Part shown: positions 24,850 to 36,075 of the stretch, piece after piece
Layout: every line of letters begins with the position of its first letter
Numbering within the stretch: position 1 is the stretch's first letter
From: Lutraria lutraria
Taxonomy: Eukaryota > Mollusca > Bivalvia > Venerida > Mactridae
Reading direction: 5' to 3'
NCBI GenBank assembly: GCA_964023205.1
Contig: OZ026835.1
Span: 10,188,414 to 10,252,413 of the forward strand
Length of the DNA stretch: 64,000 nucleotides
Notes under the pieces: model-generated
Seen by the model: the letters and a program-made list of their open reading frames with translations, nothing else
Told to the model about the DNA's origin: nothing
Databases searched by the model: none
Made by a program: the position numbers and the translations under genes

Positions 24850-25136
24850 GGTAGACGTGAACTCTACCGTCAAAAAGAATGTAATTTCAAATGGTTACCG
24901 ACTGCAGCACTGCAGATAGGTATTAGAGACAGACACACGTTGCGACATGTATGTGTATATATGTACTGTAGCGATTTTATAATTTAATTATTCTGATGCG
25001 AACAAAATTCAAATATTCAATAATAAAATTACTCAATTTCTGTCTAGATCATATTTGATTACAATGAACATTAATATATCCAAAAATAGACAAGATATGC
25101 GTATCTAAACTATTTTTTATTAAAGGGAGTTAACAA
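24850..25136 (+). other. Dual stem-loop unit, copy C
   Basis: Hairpin 1 at 24850-24868 pairs GGTAGA with TCTACC around a different loop. Hairpin 2 at 24896-24922 keeps the core (24902-24915) with outer stem TACC/GGTA, a compensatory change from CACC/GGTG. The box is TAAAGGGAGTTAACAA at 25121-25136. Confidence 0.55.
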
Positions 25137-26129
25137 TGTGCTTATTTTAGCATTTAATGTCAACCTTTTCTACGTTGGCGTGTGTGTGCCCTGAACATGG
25201 AACGGGAAGCAGTTTACATTTTCTACTTTAGCATAAAATGACTTCTTGAAAAGTGGGAATGTGTTGACACTCCTCACAGATATATCAACATAGATCTACA
25301 TTTAAAAACATAAAAACATGAATTTATTATGAAATCCGATATAAAGATATGCGTATACGTCAGTGTACTTCTAGATAATTTCAATCCAGAAATATCCGCT
25401 GGAAGAATATTTTGTTGTGATCATATAATATTGAAATCATAACTTGAATAATATGACAATTTTAATACATATCTACATGTATATGTACGCAGAAAAAGTT
25501 ATACAGCAAGCACAGCAATTTAATCAAAACAATCAGTATTGAGTCTACAAAATGTGTTACATAATTACGCGGCTAATCACCACTTAGCTGTTAAACGCTC
25601 GAGTGCCTGCACGATTTGCACGTGCAAAACGATAAATTAAAATTGATATTTAGCAACTGTGACCATTGGGTCGTAATTATTCCAAGAATCAGCCTCTAAA
25701 ATCGCGCACGTGCGATTGGTCTACTCCAGACTGGAGCACCGCTGCTCGTAGCAGCAATTAAAAAAAAATAGGGCTTTAATTACATGCACTCGATTCCGTG
25801 ATTTTTATACGTTTACAGGCGTTCTTTTTCAATTTCACTCATCAAACAACGCAAATCTGTTGAAAGAAAAATCTTCATTTTTTCCATTATTGAGTGTATA
25901 GAAAAAAAGAGTTTTTATACACCCAATAGAAAGGAAAAAATTGAAGATTTTAGTAAACCCCACTAATTAAGACCATACTTTTTTCTCTTTTTTAGTTTTT
26001 ATGTAATGTTTCGTATTATGAACATGAATGTATACAGTAATATGGGAGAAAATATAAATTTATTCCAATTCTATTTGTCTAGTTTATTGGAATTTATACA
26101 TGGTAACGAAAATTAAGTAACTATGGATT

Positions 26130-26300
26130 TCTGACACGATTATTTTCATAACCGGACGGTGAAACTTTTTAAAATTTGGCGTAGACATTATACACACATA
26201 TAGAAGTTACTTTTGAGAAAATTTTAGCTATAATAATTGCCTGCTTTAGTTTTTATTTTAATGATATTTATCAATTTGTTACTTTTTGGTAAACGGCTAA
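26130..26300 (+). repeat. Local duplicated segment, copy 2
   Basis: Counterpart of 20808-20980, upstream of unit D. Contains GTGAAACTTTTTAAAATTTG, GAGAAAATTTTAGC and CCTGCTTTAGTTTTTATTTT. Confidence 0.55.
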
Positions 26301-26519
26301 ATCTTGACTTTAATCTTCAGCTGCTATTTATAGAATGATCTTGTCCTAATGATATAGAAAGTGTAAAAAGACGAGTTCTGAATTATTTCAAGAAAAGTTG
26401 TGACCCGTTTTTGTTAATGTTCATGTAAAATGTAGAATTTTACGCCCCTTTTAAACAGTCAGCCTGGGATGAACCAGCACTAGAATCCCATCCTCCACAA
26501 GCAACTGCATGTTTACTTC

Positions 26520-26635
26520 GCGACATATGGTCGGTAGCTGGGCTCGAACCCGCGACCCTCTATCACTGAGAGGTTACATTGACTTGAAGTCAGCATCGAT
26601 CCTTTACCACTCGAGCACGGAGGTGGGTGGCTTTT
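26520..26635 (-). mobile_element. tRNA-like sequence with long variable arm (Ser/Leu type)
   Basis: The minus strand has a GCTCGAGTGGTAAAG A-box-like segment, a TGACTTCAAGTCA anticodon hairpin, a paired variable arm (CCTCTCAGTGATAGAGG) and a perfect GGTTCGAGCCC B box. The acceptor stem ends do not clearly pair, so a tRNA-derived SINE or pseudogene is more likely than a working tRNA. Confidence 0.5.
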
Positions 26636-27195
26636 ATGGCCCGTAAAAGAAGATGACAAACAAGAGATATAAAATGAAAGTACAAAATGTATATGAAAAT
26701 TATATCAAACGGAAAGGTTTTATGAAATATTGTTAAGAATTACTGAAATAAATACAGAATGAGATCGAGCAATAACACACTGTTCATCTTCAGTACATAG
26801 GTTCTCACAAATCGTATTTCAGACATTTGCAAAAACACCAATTACCATACTTATAAATGTCATTTGAAAAAACACCGATTGCATCATGCTTATGGAAAAA
26901 CATCTGATTTGTATAATAAATCGGATTGGCTACTTTCCGATCATTCGCTATAATTGTAGGCGGAGTCGTCAAAACATAAATCCGAACATTAAATATATTA
27001 ACGTTTGTCATCGCAGGTTTAAACAACTTAACCGCTCGCTAGGCATGCGCCGAACTCAGAGATAACAAACATAACGTACATTAAATTAGTACTAATATTT
27101 TTTCCATGTTTTCTGAAGGCGGAATTAATTAAATTTGCTTTACTTTATCAATGTGGCTATGACATCACTAAGTCATTGCAGTCTAACAACTAAGA

Positions 27196-27496
27196 GGGTA
27201 GATTGCTGTGACTACCCCAAAAAAATCTATTTTGAGTTTCACAAACCTACTGCAGCACTGCAGATAGGTTTATCAAGGTTTTAGATAACTGATAACGTGC
27301 GCGTCTGTAGTGATATTATATACACTACAAAGTTTCTTACAATTTCATAATTACAGCCTGACCAAATTCCAATTTTGATTTAAAAAGAATAATCAAATTC
27401 TTCTATTTATACCTGACAGCAAGAACAATTAAATATGTTCAAAATGAAACAATTTATGTATGCTTTATCTATTTTTTTATTAAAGGGAAGTAATAC
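27196..27496 (+). other. Dual stem-loop unit, copy D
   Basis: Hairpin 1 at 27196-27217 pairs GGGTAG with CTACCC. Hairpin 2 at 27243-27271 keeps the core (27250-27263) with outer stem AAACCT/AGGTTT. The box TAAAGGGAAGTAATAC is at 27481-27496. Confidence 0.55.
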
Positions 27497-28204
27497 TACG
27501 ATTATTGTAGCATATATTTTTTCATTTTTGGTATAAATATGTAGTTCTATTGTGAAAAGAATTGAGAAATGTGAAACTCCGAAAAAAGATAAAATATAGC
27601 AAAAAAGTAAAGGTAAATCAGTAAAGTTATTAATACGAAATATACAAACAAGTTTTCTGACAGTTAGTTCTATCTATCTATATCAATACTGCTGAACATC
27701 ACATCAGTTAGTTAGTTAATTACCTCCCTTTATAATAAAATACAACATTTCAAAATGTTGCATAATTAAAAGTTAATAGCGCAAAAATGTATCTGAAGTT
27801 CTGCTAGATTTATTTATTTTGAGATTATCAAACATGGTCAAAAGCTCTTACTAATTGGATCCGTTCTATTCTCCACCCAGTTCATTTTTATTGCGTTTTT
27901 TTGGCTTTTTTTGTTGTTGTCTTCATTTGTCAGAAAAAAATGTAAGCAGGTCGATCCCTACAGTGCCTATAGGAAGCTACGCCAGTGCATACGAACACTT
28001 TAAAAACATAAACAAAACCCGATCAAAAGATTTGTCAGCACCTGCAGCCGTGTGAAAATAATTAAGAACGTGCTACATGAAAACATAACAACATGGTAAA
28101 TTAAATTGTTTCTGTAGAGAATGTATACATAGGCCTGTAAGGAATTGGTCCTAAATAACAATTTAAAGGTATTGAAATCATTAATGGCAAACATTGCCAT
28201 TCAT

Positions 28205-28300
28205 GCACAGTCAAACCCCGTGAGCAAAGGCCATCCCTCGGATACAAAATACAAAATGTGGCCTGTATAGATAATTAATTAAGTACGTGACCTTATCCTA
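28205..28300 (+). mobile_element. TIR element, TACAGTCAAACC family, left-half fragment
   Basis: GCACAGTCAAACCCCGTGAG followed by AAAATGTGGCCTGTATAGAT. No matching right end was seen before the 2.73-kb element begins at 28378. Confidence 0.45.
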
Positions 28301-28377
28301 AGGTGCCCAGTAAAAATTAAGGTTTTTCTGTACATTATAACTTCCCAGTGTGCTTGTTTTCAATACAAATGAGAGAA

Positions 28378-31109
28378 CCCAGCAAACACCCGACGTTGTA
28401 TCAACGTTGAATATGCGTTGTATTTAAGTCGCGACGTCGGCGACCTAAATCCAACGTTGATTCAACGTAAGAATCACGACGACTATACAACGTCTGAATA
28501 AGACGTCTGCATGACGTTGGATTATGGTCAGATAATGATTTTGTTGAAATCGTACCGAAAATTGAATATTGTCATGAAAAAACAACAACAAAAAACATAT
28601 AAACCTTGTTCTTTCGCATATATTATTATGTTAGGGATGAGTTAAAAATAGCAAAACACTCTTGACATGTTTACTCCCCTTAAAATGTTTCATATTACCG
28701 ATAGGCGTCGCTTCGAGGGTCCATGGCAGTTATTTCGAATTTTACGATAATTCTTTTCTACACTATTGGAAAATAATTAAATAAAGGAAACGTTTGTCGA
28801 CAATTATTTAAAAATATTCTTCATAAAACTTACAAAATAAATCGATTAAAATCGTTTAATTTACATGAAAATGGACAGATCTAATTATTTAAAACTACCA
28901 GCAACGGTTATATTGAATAGTGTTCAACGGTCCCAAGAAAAGATTTCGGGATAAGATACAAAAAATCTGTCAAATTCGGATTTTAAGGTAAGTGGAATTT
29001 ATGATTTAATTTGATGTGTGATTTAATTTTGATAAGTATTAAGAATGTCAGTAAAAAGATGCATATGTACATGCATGCATATATAACTAATTGCACCCAA
29101 TATCGTGTTGGTCGCTTTTAAGTTCGCTTATAGGTATTCAAATGTATTTTTATTTAAAAGTGCGATCATCTTTTGTTACAGTTTAAAAATCAAGTAAAAC
29201 AAAACTGGTGAAATTACATTTTAAACTATCTGTTGTGTAAAGTCTAAATTCAAGACTACACAAATATTCACAATCACAGTTCTGGTATCAGTTACATGTA
29301 CATGTCTTAATGTCCATTATTTCCAACAAAATTGAGCATGAAAAACAGCATGAACTTAATTTGAATCTATTCCAGAGAAGGTTTAATTACTGACAACTGC
29401 CAAACTGGCCAGTGCCCGAATTGATTGATGAGTCCTAAGGTCAAATGTTCTTCATGCACGTAGGAAATGTGTTAATGAAAATTTGAGAGAGATAATATTT
29501 TGTTATTCATTTCGTGTGGGGAACTTGTATGCTTCAGACTTAATTAAGAAGGATGTTTGGATTTATTATGCCTGACATATATGTACGTGTTTTTGAGTTA
29601 TGATCACTGATTGATACAACATTGAATTCTTATAAATATAGTTTTATTTTCAATGTTCATGTGTCAAGTTAAAGAATTTTTGAATAAGTAATACATGTTC
29701 ATTTGCTCTAACTTATAGTTTATTATAATTGTTTACAGATTGATGTCCAAATTTAACATGACTGGGAACGATGTAATTCTACAGGTCAAGCTTGCTTGGC
29801 GTTGTTCAAGGTAAATTTATCATTTTTTATTTCTGAATAATCCGTAATTAATTCAGTCATGGTTGTAAAATTATGTATGAGGACTACAACATAATATCAT
29901 ACAAACACTGATTAAGTAAAAAAGCTGGGCTTTCTCATAGCAAAATGCATGTCTAAATAATACCGTTTGAGATTGCATTTGCCTATATTGAATATTATTA
30001 GGTATATATTATATTAATTAGAATGAATTCCGCATGTTCAGTTTTCTGTGAGCTTGTGTAATTTTCTCTTTGATTTTGTTGCTTGGTATAATCCAGTCTT
30101 TAGAAAAATTTAATATGTATTCATCATGGCAGATTGATAACAGAAACACAGAAGACTGTATATTTTTCAAATAGTAAAAATTACTAGCTAGGATAGATGA
30201 AATGACTTCCGAAAATGCCCGCTGACTGAATATGCTTGCTCTTTTATTTCAGCAAATACTATGAAGTCTATGTCAGAGGAAACTGAACAGGATGCCAGCC
30301 AGGTCTGTCCACTGAAGTAGACTCCAGAATCACAGACAGGAAATCCAGAGGGATTAATTTATTAGTTTCTAACTGTTTTGTACATGTCATTTAAACGAAT
30401 TCTTAAGTGTTCATGATCACTGAATAATCATCTACTGTGTGTTTATACAAAATTATGTACGGTGTTCGTGTCTACATATGTATGTAATAATTTGCAAGAA
30501 TAAATTAGATATATTCCAAATTGTGAACAAAATTTGTTTTTTGTTTGACATTTCAAATGATAAATATAGACTAGGTTGTATTGTGAGATTAAAAATGAAC
30601 TTTCTGATATAGGTTATATAGACATATTAATTATTGAGCAATATTATTTTAATAGTGTTCAGTATCCTCATGAAGAACTAATTATACAAGATTAGTAACT
30701 GGCGTCATTATGTTCTTTGTTTGAACATCCCTGAGTTTTGTTGATATAATCACCTTATATTACTTACAGGCGTGTAAATATATGCACGTTGGATTTTGGT
30801 TGTATACAGGTTGGATTTTGGTTGTAAACACGTTGGATTTTGGTTGTATACAGGTTGGATTGTGATTGTATACACGTTGGATTTTGGTTGTATGCAGGTT
30901 GGATTGTGGTTGTATACACGTTGGATTTTGGTTGTATACAGGTTGGATTGTGGTTGTAAACACGTTGGATTTTGGTTGTATACACGACGTTGTATTGACG
31001 TCGGGAAATGACGTCTAAAAACTTTCATTTACAACCTAAATCCAACGGTCATCCAACGTCAGGGTACAACGTCTGTACAACGTTTTTACAACGTCAAGTG
31101 TTTGCTGGG
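28378..31109 (+). mobile_element. 2.73-kb DNA transposon, copy 1, TIR CCCAGCAAACAC
   Basis: It starts CCCAGCAAACACCCGACGTTG and ends with the reverse complement of CCCAGCAAACACTTGACGTTG. Both ends carry subterminal clusters of ACGTTG/CAACGT words. It is almost identical to 33342-36075 in reverse orientation. There is no transposase-length ORF, so it is probably non-autonomous. Flanking dinucleotides are AA on both sides (28376-28377 and 31110-31111). It contains a 22-bp tandem array and gene-like splice signals. A 2-bp target and these ends could fit several TIR superfamilies; none is assigned. Confidence 0.85.
30784..30992 (+). repeat. 22-bp tandem array inside copy 1 of the 2.73-kb element
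   Basis: About nine units of GTTGGATTTTGGTTGTATAC followed by AG or AC. TTTT/TTGT and TATA/TAAA variants alternate between units. The units contain the same GTTGGATTT word found in the element's subterminal regions, so the array may be amplified from them. Confidence 0.9.
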
Positions 31110-32084
31110 AATGATCTAACTGTTGACATTTCATATAACATCGTACATATAAAAGATAAACTGCTATATATACATGGTTTACGTTTAAAATTAACATAAA
31201 CAACAAATGTACATATGTATAAATTATGATTCCATCTAGTGATAAATATTCGGAAGTTGCAATAAATTGATAGAAAATGATGCACTTATAGTGATGTTCT
31301 GATTAATCATTTATTCAACGAATCATTGACGAATGGCCTTTGACGTGACGATGACGATGCTCCCATTTCGTACATATATATTATATAGTTGTCATCTTGA
31401 CTATAGTACGTACTAGACTAAGTGCTGCAGACCTTACACGGTTTTACTGTAAAGATGATGCTGTTCAAGTTGTAACTGTAAATGCAGCATAAACCTGGCC
31501 CAGTGTATAGTTTGTTTAATAATCAGCTAGTATACATGTATTTTGATGTGATGGTTACTCAAACATCTTAATAACGTTAAATCATTTAATATTTCAATTC
31601 CTATTGATGTTGTACGTGCTATTCAATTGGTGTATTAAAGGGATGTCAAATTCATGCAATAGTAACATATTTGATCATTTCTTATTTAATCAGTTTTAAT
31701 CGATTAATCGATCATTGACTTTTGCCTCTGATTAATCAACGAAACTATCCTAGACTGATTTACGGTCACTAGATGCATTGCATGGTGTATTTAAAAACAT
31801 ATTTATGCAAAAACAATTATCATATAGATCTACAATTCAAAAGTGCACTTTCAACATTTTTATTTCTAAGAGACACCGTTTCATAATTATATAGGTTTGA
31901 CTGCATTTTGGGGAGTTCTTCATGTACTAGTATAAGAAAGCTATAAAAGGTGTTGTAACGACTGTACGTACGTATAGCTTTCTTATTACAAAATACGCAC
32001 CATTATGTACATTCTAACCGTCATAATTAATGCACCACCCATTTTAATCGTTTTTCGAAATAGGTATAACAAAAGTAATAGACT
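31110..32084. other. Spacer between copy 1 of the 2.73-kb element and the larger element
   Basis: About 1 kb of AT-rich DNA with no ORF of note. It has a short TA-rich palindromic stretch near 31365 and a TACGTACG-rich stretch near 31965. Nothing else recognised. Confidence 0.4.
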
Positions 32085-33341
32085 ATGGGGCACCAATACC
32101 CCCCCCCCCCGGAGGCATTTTTCTACAGTATGTTTTTCTGAAAGTGTATGGAAAGACCTACCAAATCCCATGCAGTGTCTACCATCTGGATATTGGGGCT
32201 TTACTCTGTTACCGCCATTTTGGGGCGTTACCATAATTGAAATTTTAAAGTTAACACAATACCGCAAAGAGATCAAAATAATTTGTGTTAAAGGCTTTGT
32301 AATTATGATTATAAGCACAGAGAATGTAAACAAAAGTGTAGAAATGTTAAACTCATCATCAAATGTGGTATAATTTACGTTACCAATATTATATCACTGA
32401 AATAAGGTCACATATACTCTAAAATATTCGATTATCATCATATACTTACTGTTTCTGGATCGAGCAGAACACTATCTATAATGAGTAAATGGTACTCTAT
32501 TGTATTATATGTTGACAAGGTGAAAAAAGGTCACAATAATGCAGAAAATACGTGTATATTATTAACCGCATGCGTTACCAAAATATAACTATGAACATAA
32601 GTGCATGTATATATATAACTAAACCTTGATATTTTTTGCATCAGACATTATAAAATCTAAAGTGGCATTTAGGCATAAATTAAAAAAAAACATTTCATTA
32701 TAACATTTTCATATCAATCAATCAAATCAAAGCAATCAATTGTAAATAAATAAATAATTTCATTAATCAAATAAATGTTTAATTTCGTCTATCAATTTCA
32801 TAGTAATTTATAGATATGTTTCTTTTTCAATGATTATGCAATTGTAACCTGTGACCTAGCAGTTGGCCATGAAATCGTACTCATTGGTTTGGCAGTTTCC
32901 GGAACAAATTCACTTATGTCATAGTGAGAACGGGTGTATTTCACACACGTATGCTCCATCTTCGATACATCTAGGTAAAGTAATGAACGACAGTGGTCTC
33001 GCGGAACTTATGATAAATTCCGGAATTGTGCCAGTGGTTCTCTTGACAAAGTGACGTCTGGGAAACACTAAAACCATGCTCTATGGGAGCACAAGCCCTT
33101 ATCGAAGGGTCAGTTACCCCGGCCAAGATTTGAAGACACACAACCTTTCACACAGAGTATTTCAGCATAATATAATAACTCAGATACGAGCAGAACGTAA
33201 CGCATTTGGCCTGCTTATGCTCCTGTCAGTTCAACATGACATAGACCTGAAGCTTACCTGGTCATTTCTTCTAGGTCGAGTGCCTTATATTGAATCACCA
33301 ATAGAACCAACAACTAGCCATTCTACAGAAGGCGCATCCTA

Positions 33342-36075
33342 CCCAGCAAACACTTGACGTTGTAAAAACGTTGTACAGACGTTGTACCCTGACGTTGGAT
33401 GACCGTTGGATTTAGGTTGTAAATGAAAGTTTTTTAGACGTCATTTCCCGACGTCAATACAACGTCGTGTATACAACCAAAATCCAACGTGTTTACAACC
33501 ACAATCCAACCTGTATACAACCAAAATCCAACGTGTATACAACCACAATCCAACCTGCATACAACCAAAATCCAACGTGTATACAATCACAATCCAACCT
33601 GTATACAACCAAAATCCAACGTGTTTACAACCAAAATCCAACCTGTATACAACCAAAATCCAACGTGCATATATTTACACGCCTGTAAGTAATATAAGGT
33701 GATTATATCAACAAAACTCAGGGATGTTCAAACAAAGAACATAATGACGCCAGTTACTAATCTTGTATAATTAGTTCTTCATGAGGATACTGAACACTAT
33801 TAAAATAATATTGCTCAATAATTAATATGTCTATATAACCTATATCAGAAAGTTCATTTTTAATCTCACAATACAACCTAGTCTATATTTATCATTTGAA
33901 ATGTCAAACAAAAAACAAATTTTGTTCACAATTTGGAATATATCTAATTTATTCTTGCAAATTATTACATACATATGTAGACACGAACACCGTACATAAT
34001 TTTGTATAAACACACAGTAGATGATTATTCAGTGATCATGAACACTTAAGAATTCGTTTAAATGACATGTACAAAACAGTTAGAAACTAATAAATTAATC
34101 CCTCTGGATTTCCTGTCTGTGATTCTGGAGTCTACTTCAGTGGACAGACCTGGCTGGCATCCTGTTCAGTTTCCTCTGACATAGACTTCATAGTATTTGC
34201 TGAAATAAAAGAGCAAGCATATTCAGTCATCGGGCATTTTCGGAAGTCATTTCATCTATCCTAGCTAGTAATTTTTACTATTTGAAAAATATACAGTCTT
34301 CTGTGTTTCTGTTATCAATCTGCCATGATGAATACATATTAAATTTTTCTAAAGACTGGATTATACCAAGCAACAAAATCAAAGAGAAAATTACACAAGC
34401 TCACAGAAAACTGAACATGCGGAATTCATTCTAATTAATATAATATATACCTAATAATATTCAATATAGGCAAATGCAATCTCAAACGGTATTATTTAGA
34501 CATGCATTTTGCTATGAGAAAGCCCAGCTTTTTACTTAATCAGTGTTTGTATGATATTATGTTGTAGTCCTCATACATAATTTTACAACCATGACTGAAT
34601 TAATTACGGATTATTCAGAAATAAAAAATGATAAATTTACCCTGAACAACGCCAAACAAGCTTGACCTGTAGAATTCCATCGTTCCCAGTCATGTTAAAT
34701 TTGGACATCAATCTGTAAACAATTATAATAAACTATAAGTTAGAGCAAATTAATGAACATATTACTTATTCAAAAATTCTGTAACTTGACACATGAACAT
34801 TGAAAATAAAACTATATTTATAAGAATTCAATGTAGTATCAATCAGTGATCATAACTCAAAAACACGTACATATATGTCAGGCATAATAAATCCAAACAT
34901 CCTTCTTAATTAAGTCTGAAGCATACAAGTTCCCCACACGAAATGAATAACAAAATATTATCTCTCTCAAATTTTCATTAACACATTTCCTACGTGCATG
35001 AAGAACATTTGACCTTAGGACTCATCAATCAATTCGGGCACTGGCCAGTTTGGCAGTTGTCAGTAATTAAACCTTCTCTGGAATAGATTCAAATTAAGTT
35101 CATGCTGTTTTTCATGCTCAATTTTGTTGGAAATAATGGACATTAAGACATGTACATGTAACTGATACCAGAACTGTGATTGTGAATATTTGTGTAGTCT
35201 TGAATTTAGACTTTACACAACAGATAGTTTAAAATGTAATTTCACCAGTTTTGTTTTACTTGATTTTTAAACTGTAACAAAAGATGATCGCACTTTTAAA
35301 TAAAAATACATTTGAATACCTATAAGCGAACTTAAAAGCGACCAACACGATATTGGGTGCAATTAGTTATATATGCATGCATGTACATATGCATCTTTTT
35401 ACTGACATTCTTAATACTTATCAAAATTAAATCACACATCAAATTAAATCATAAATTCCACTTACCTTAAAATCCGAATTTGACAGATTTTTTGTATCTT
35501 ATCCCGAAATATTTTCTTGGGACCGTTGAACACTATTCAATATAACCGTTGCTGGTAGTTTTAAATAATTAGATCTGTCCATTTTCATGTAAATTAAACG
35601 ATTTTAATCGATTTATTTTGTAAGTTTTATGAAGATTTTTTTTAAATAATTGTCGACAAACGTTTCCTTTATTTAATTATTTTCCAATAGTGTAGAAAAG
35701 AATTATCGTAAAATTCGAAATAACTGCCATGGACCCTCGAAGCGACGCCTATCGGTAATATGAAACATTTTAAGGGGAGTAAACATGTCAAGAGTGTTTT
35801 GCTATTTTTAACTCATCCCTAACATAATAATATATGCGAAAGAACAAGGTTTATATGTTTTTTGTTGTTGTTTTTTCATGACAATATTCAATTTTCGGTA
35901 CGATTTCAACAAAATCATTATCTGACCATAATCCAACGTCATGCAGACGTCTTATTCAGACGTTGTATAGTTGTCGTGATTCTTACGTTGAATCAACGTT
36001 GGATTTAGGTCGCCGACGTCGCGACTTAAATACAACGCATATTCAACGTTGATACAACGTCGGGTGTTTGCTGGG
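33342..36075 (-). mobile_element. 2.73-kb DNA transposon, copy 2 (inverted), TIR CCCAGCAAACAC, TA target duplication
   Basis: This is the reverse-complement twin of 28378-31109, differing by scattered single-base changes. TA flanks both ends (33340-33341 and 36076-36077). It interrupts a decayed coding sequence. Removing it and one TA rejoins the reading frame as Ser-Tyr-Val-Val-Asn-Gly-Asn-Ala, which fixes its boundaries. Confidence 0.87.
33462..33670 (-). repeat. 22-bp tandem array inside copy 2 of the 2.73-kb element
   Basis: Inverse counterpart of the array in copy 1, with the same unit order and variants. This supports duplication of the whole element rather than independent expansion. 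Confidence 0.9.

Noticed and set aside
30784..30992. CRISPR-like array
   Set aside because: Contiguous units with no unique spacers, in a eukaryotic transposon.
30750..31028. Overlapping ORFs with TTKIQRVYNHNPTCI repeats
   Set aside because: Translation of the 22-bp tandem array; open in several frames on both strands because the unit lacks stops. Not a gene.
32005..32373. Overlapping 115-122 codon ORFs on both strands
   Set aside because: Lies in the inverted-repeat end of the larger element, includes a homopolymer, and shows no family similarity.
28378..36075. Inverted pair as a simple assembly duplication
   Set aside because: The copies differ at scattered bases and have different flanks, one with a coherent TA empty site, so at least two real insertions are likely; long reads could still revise this.
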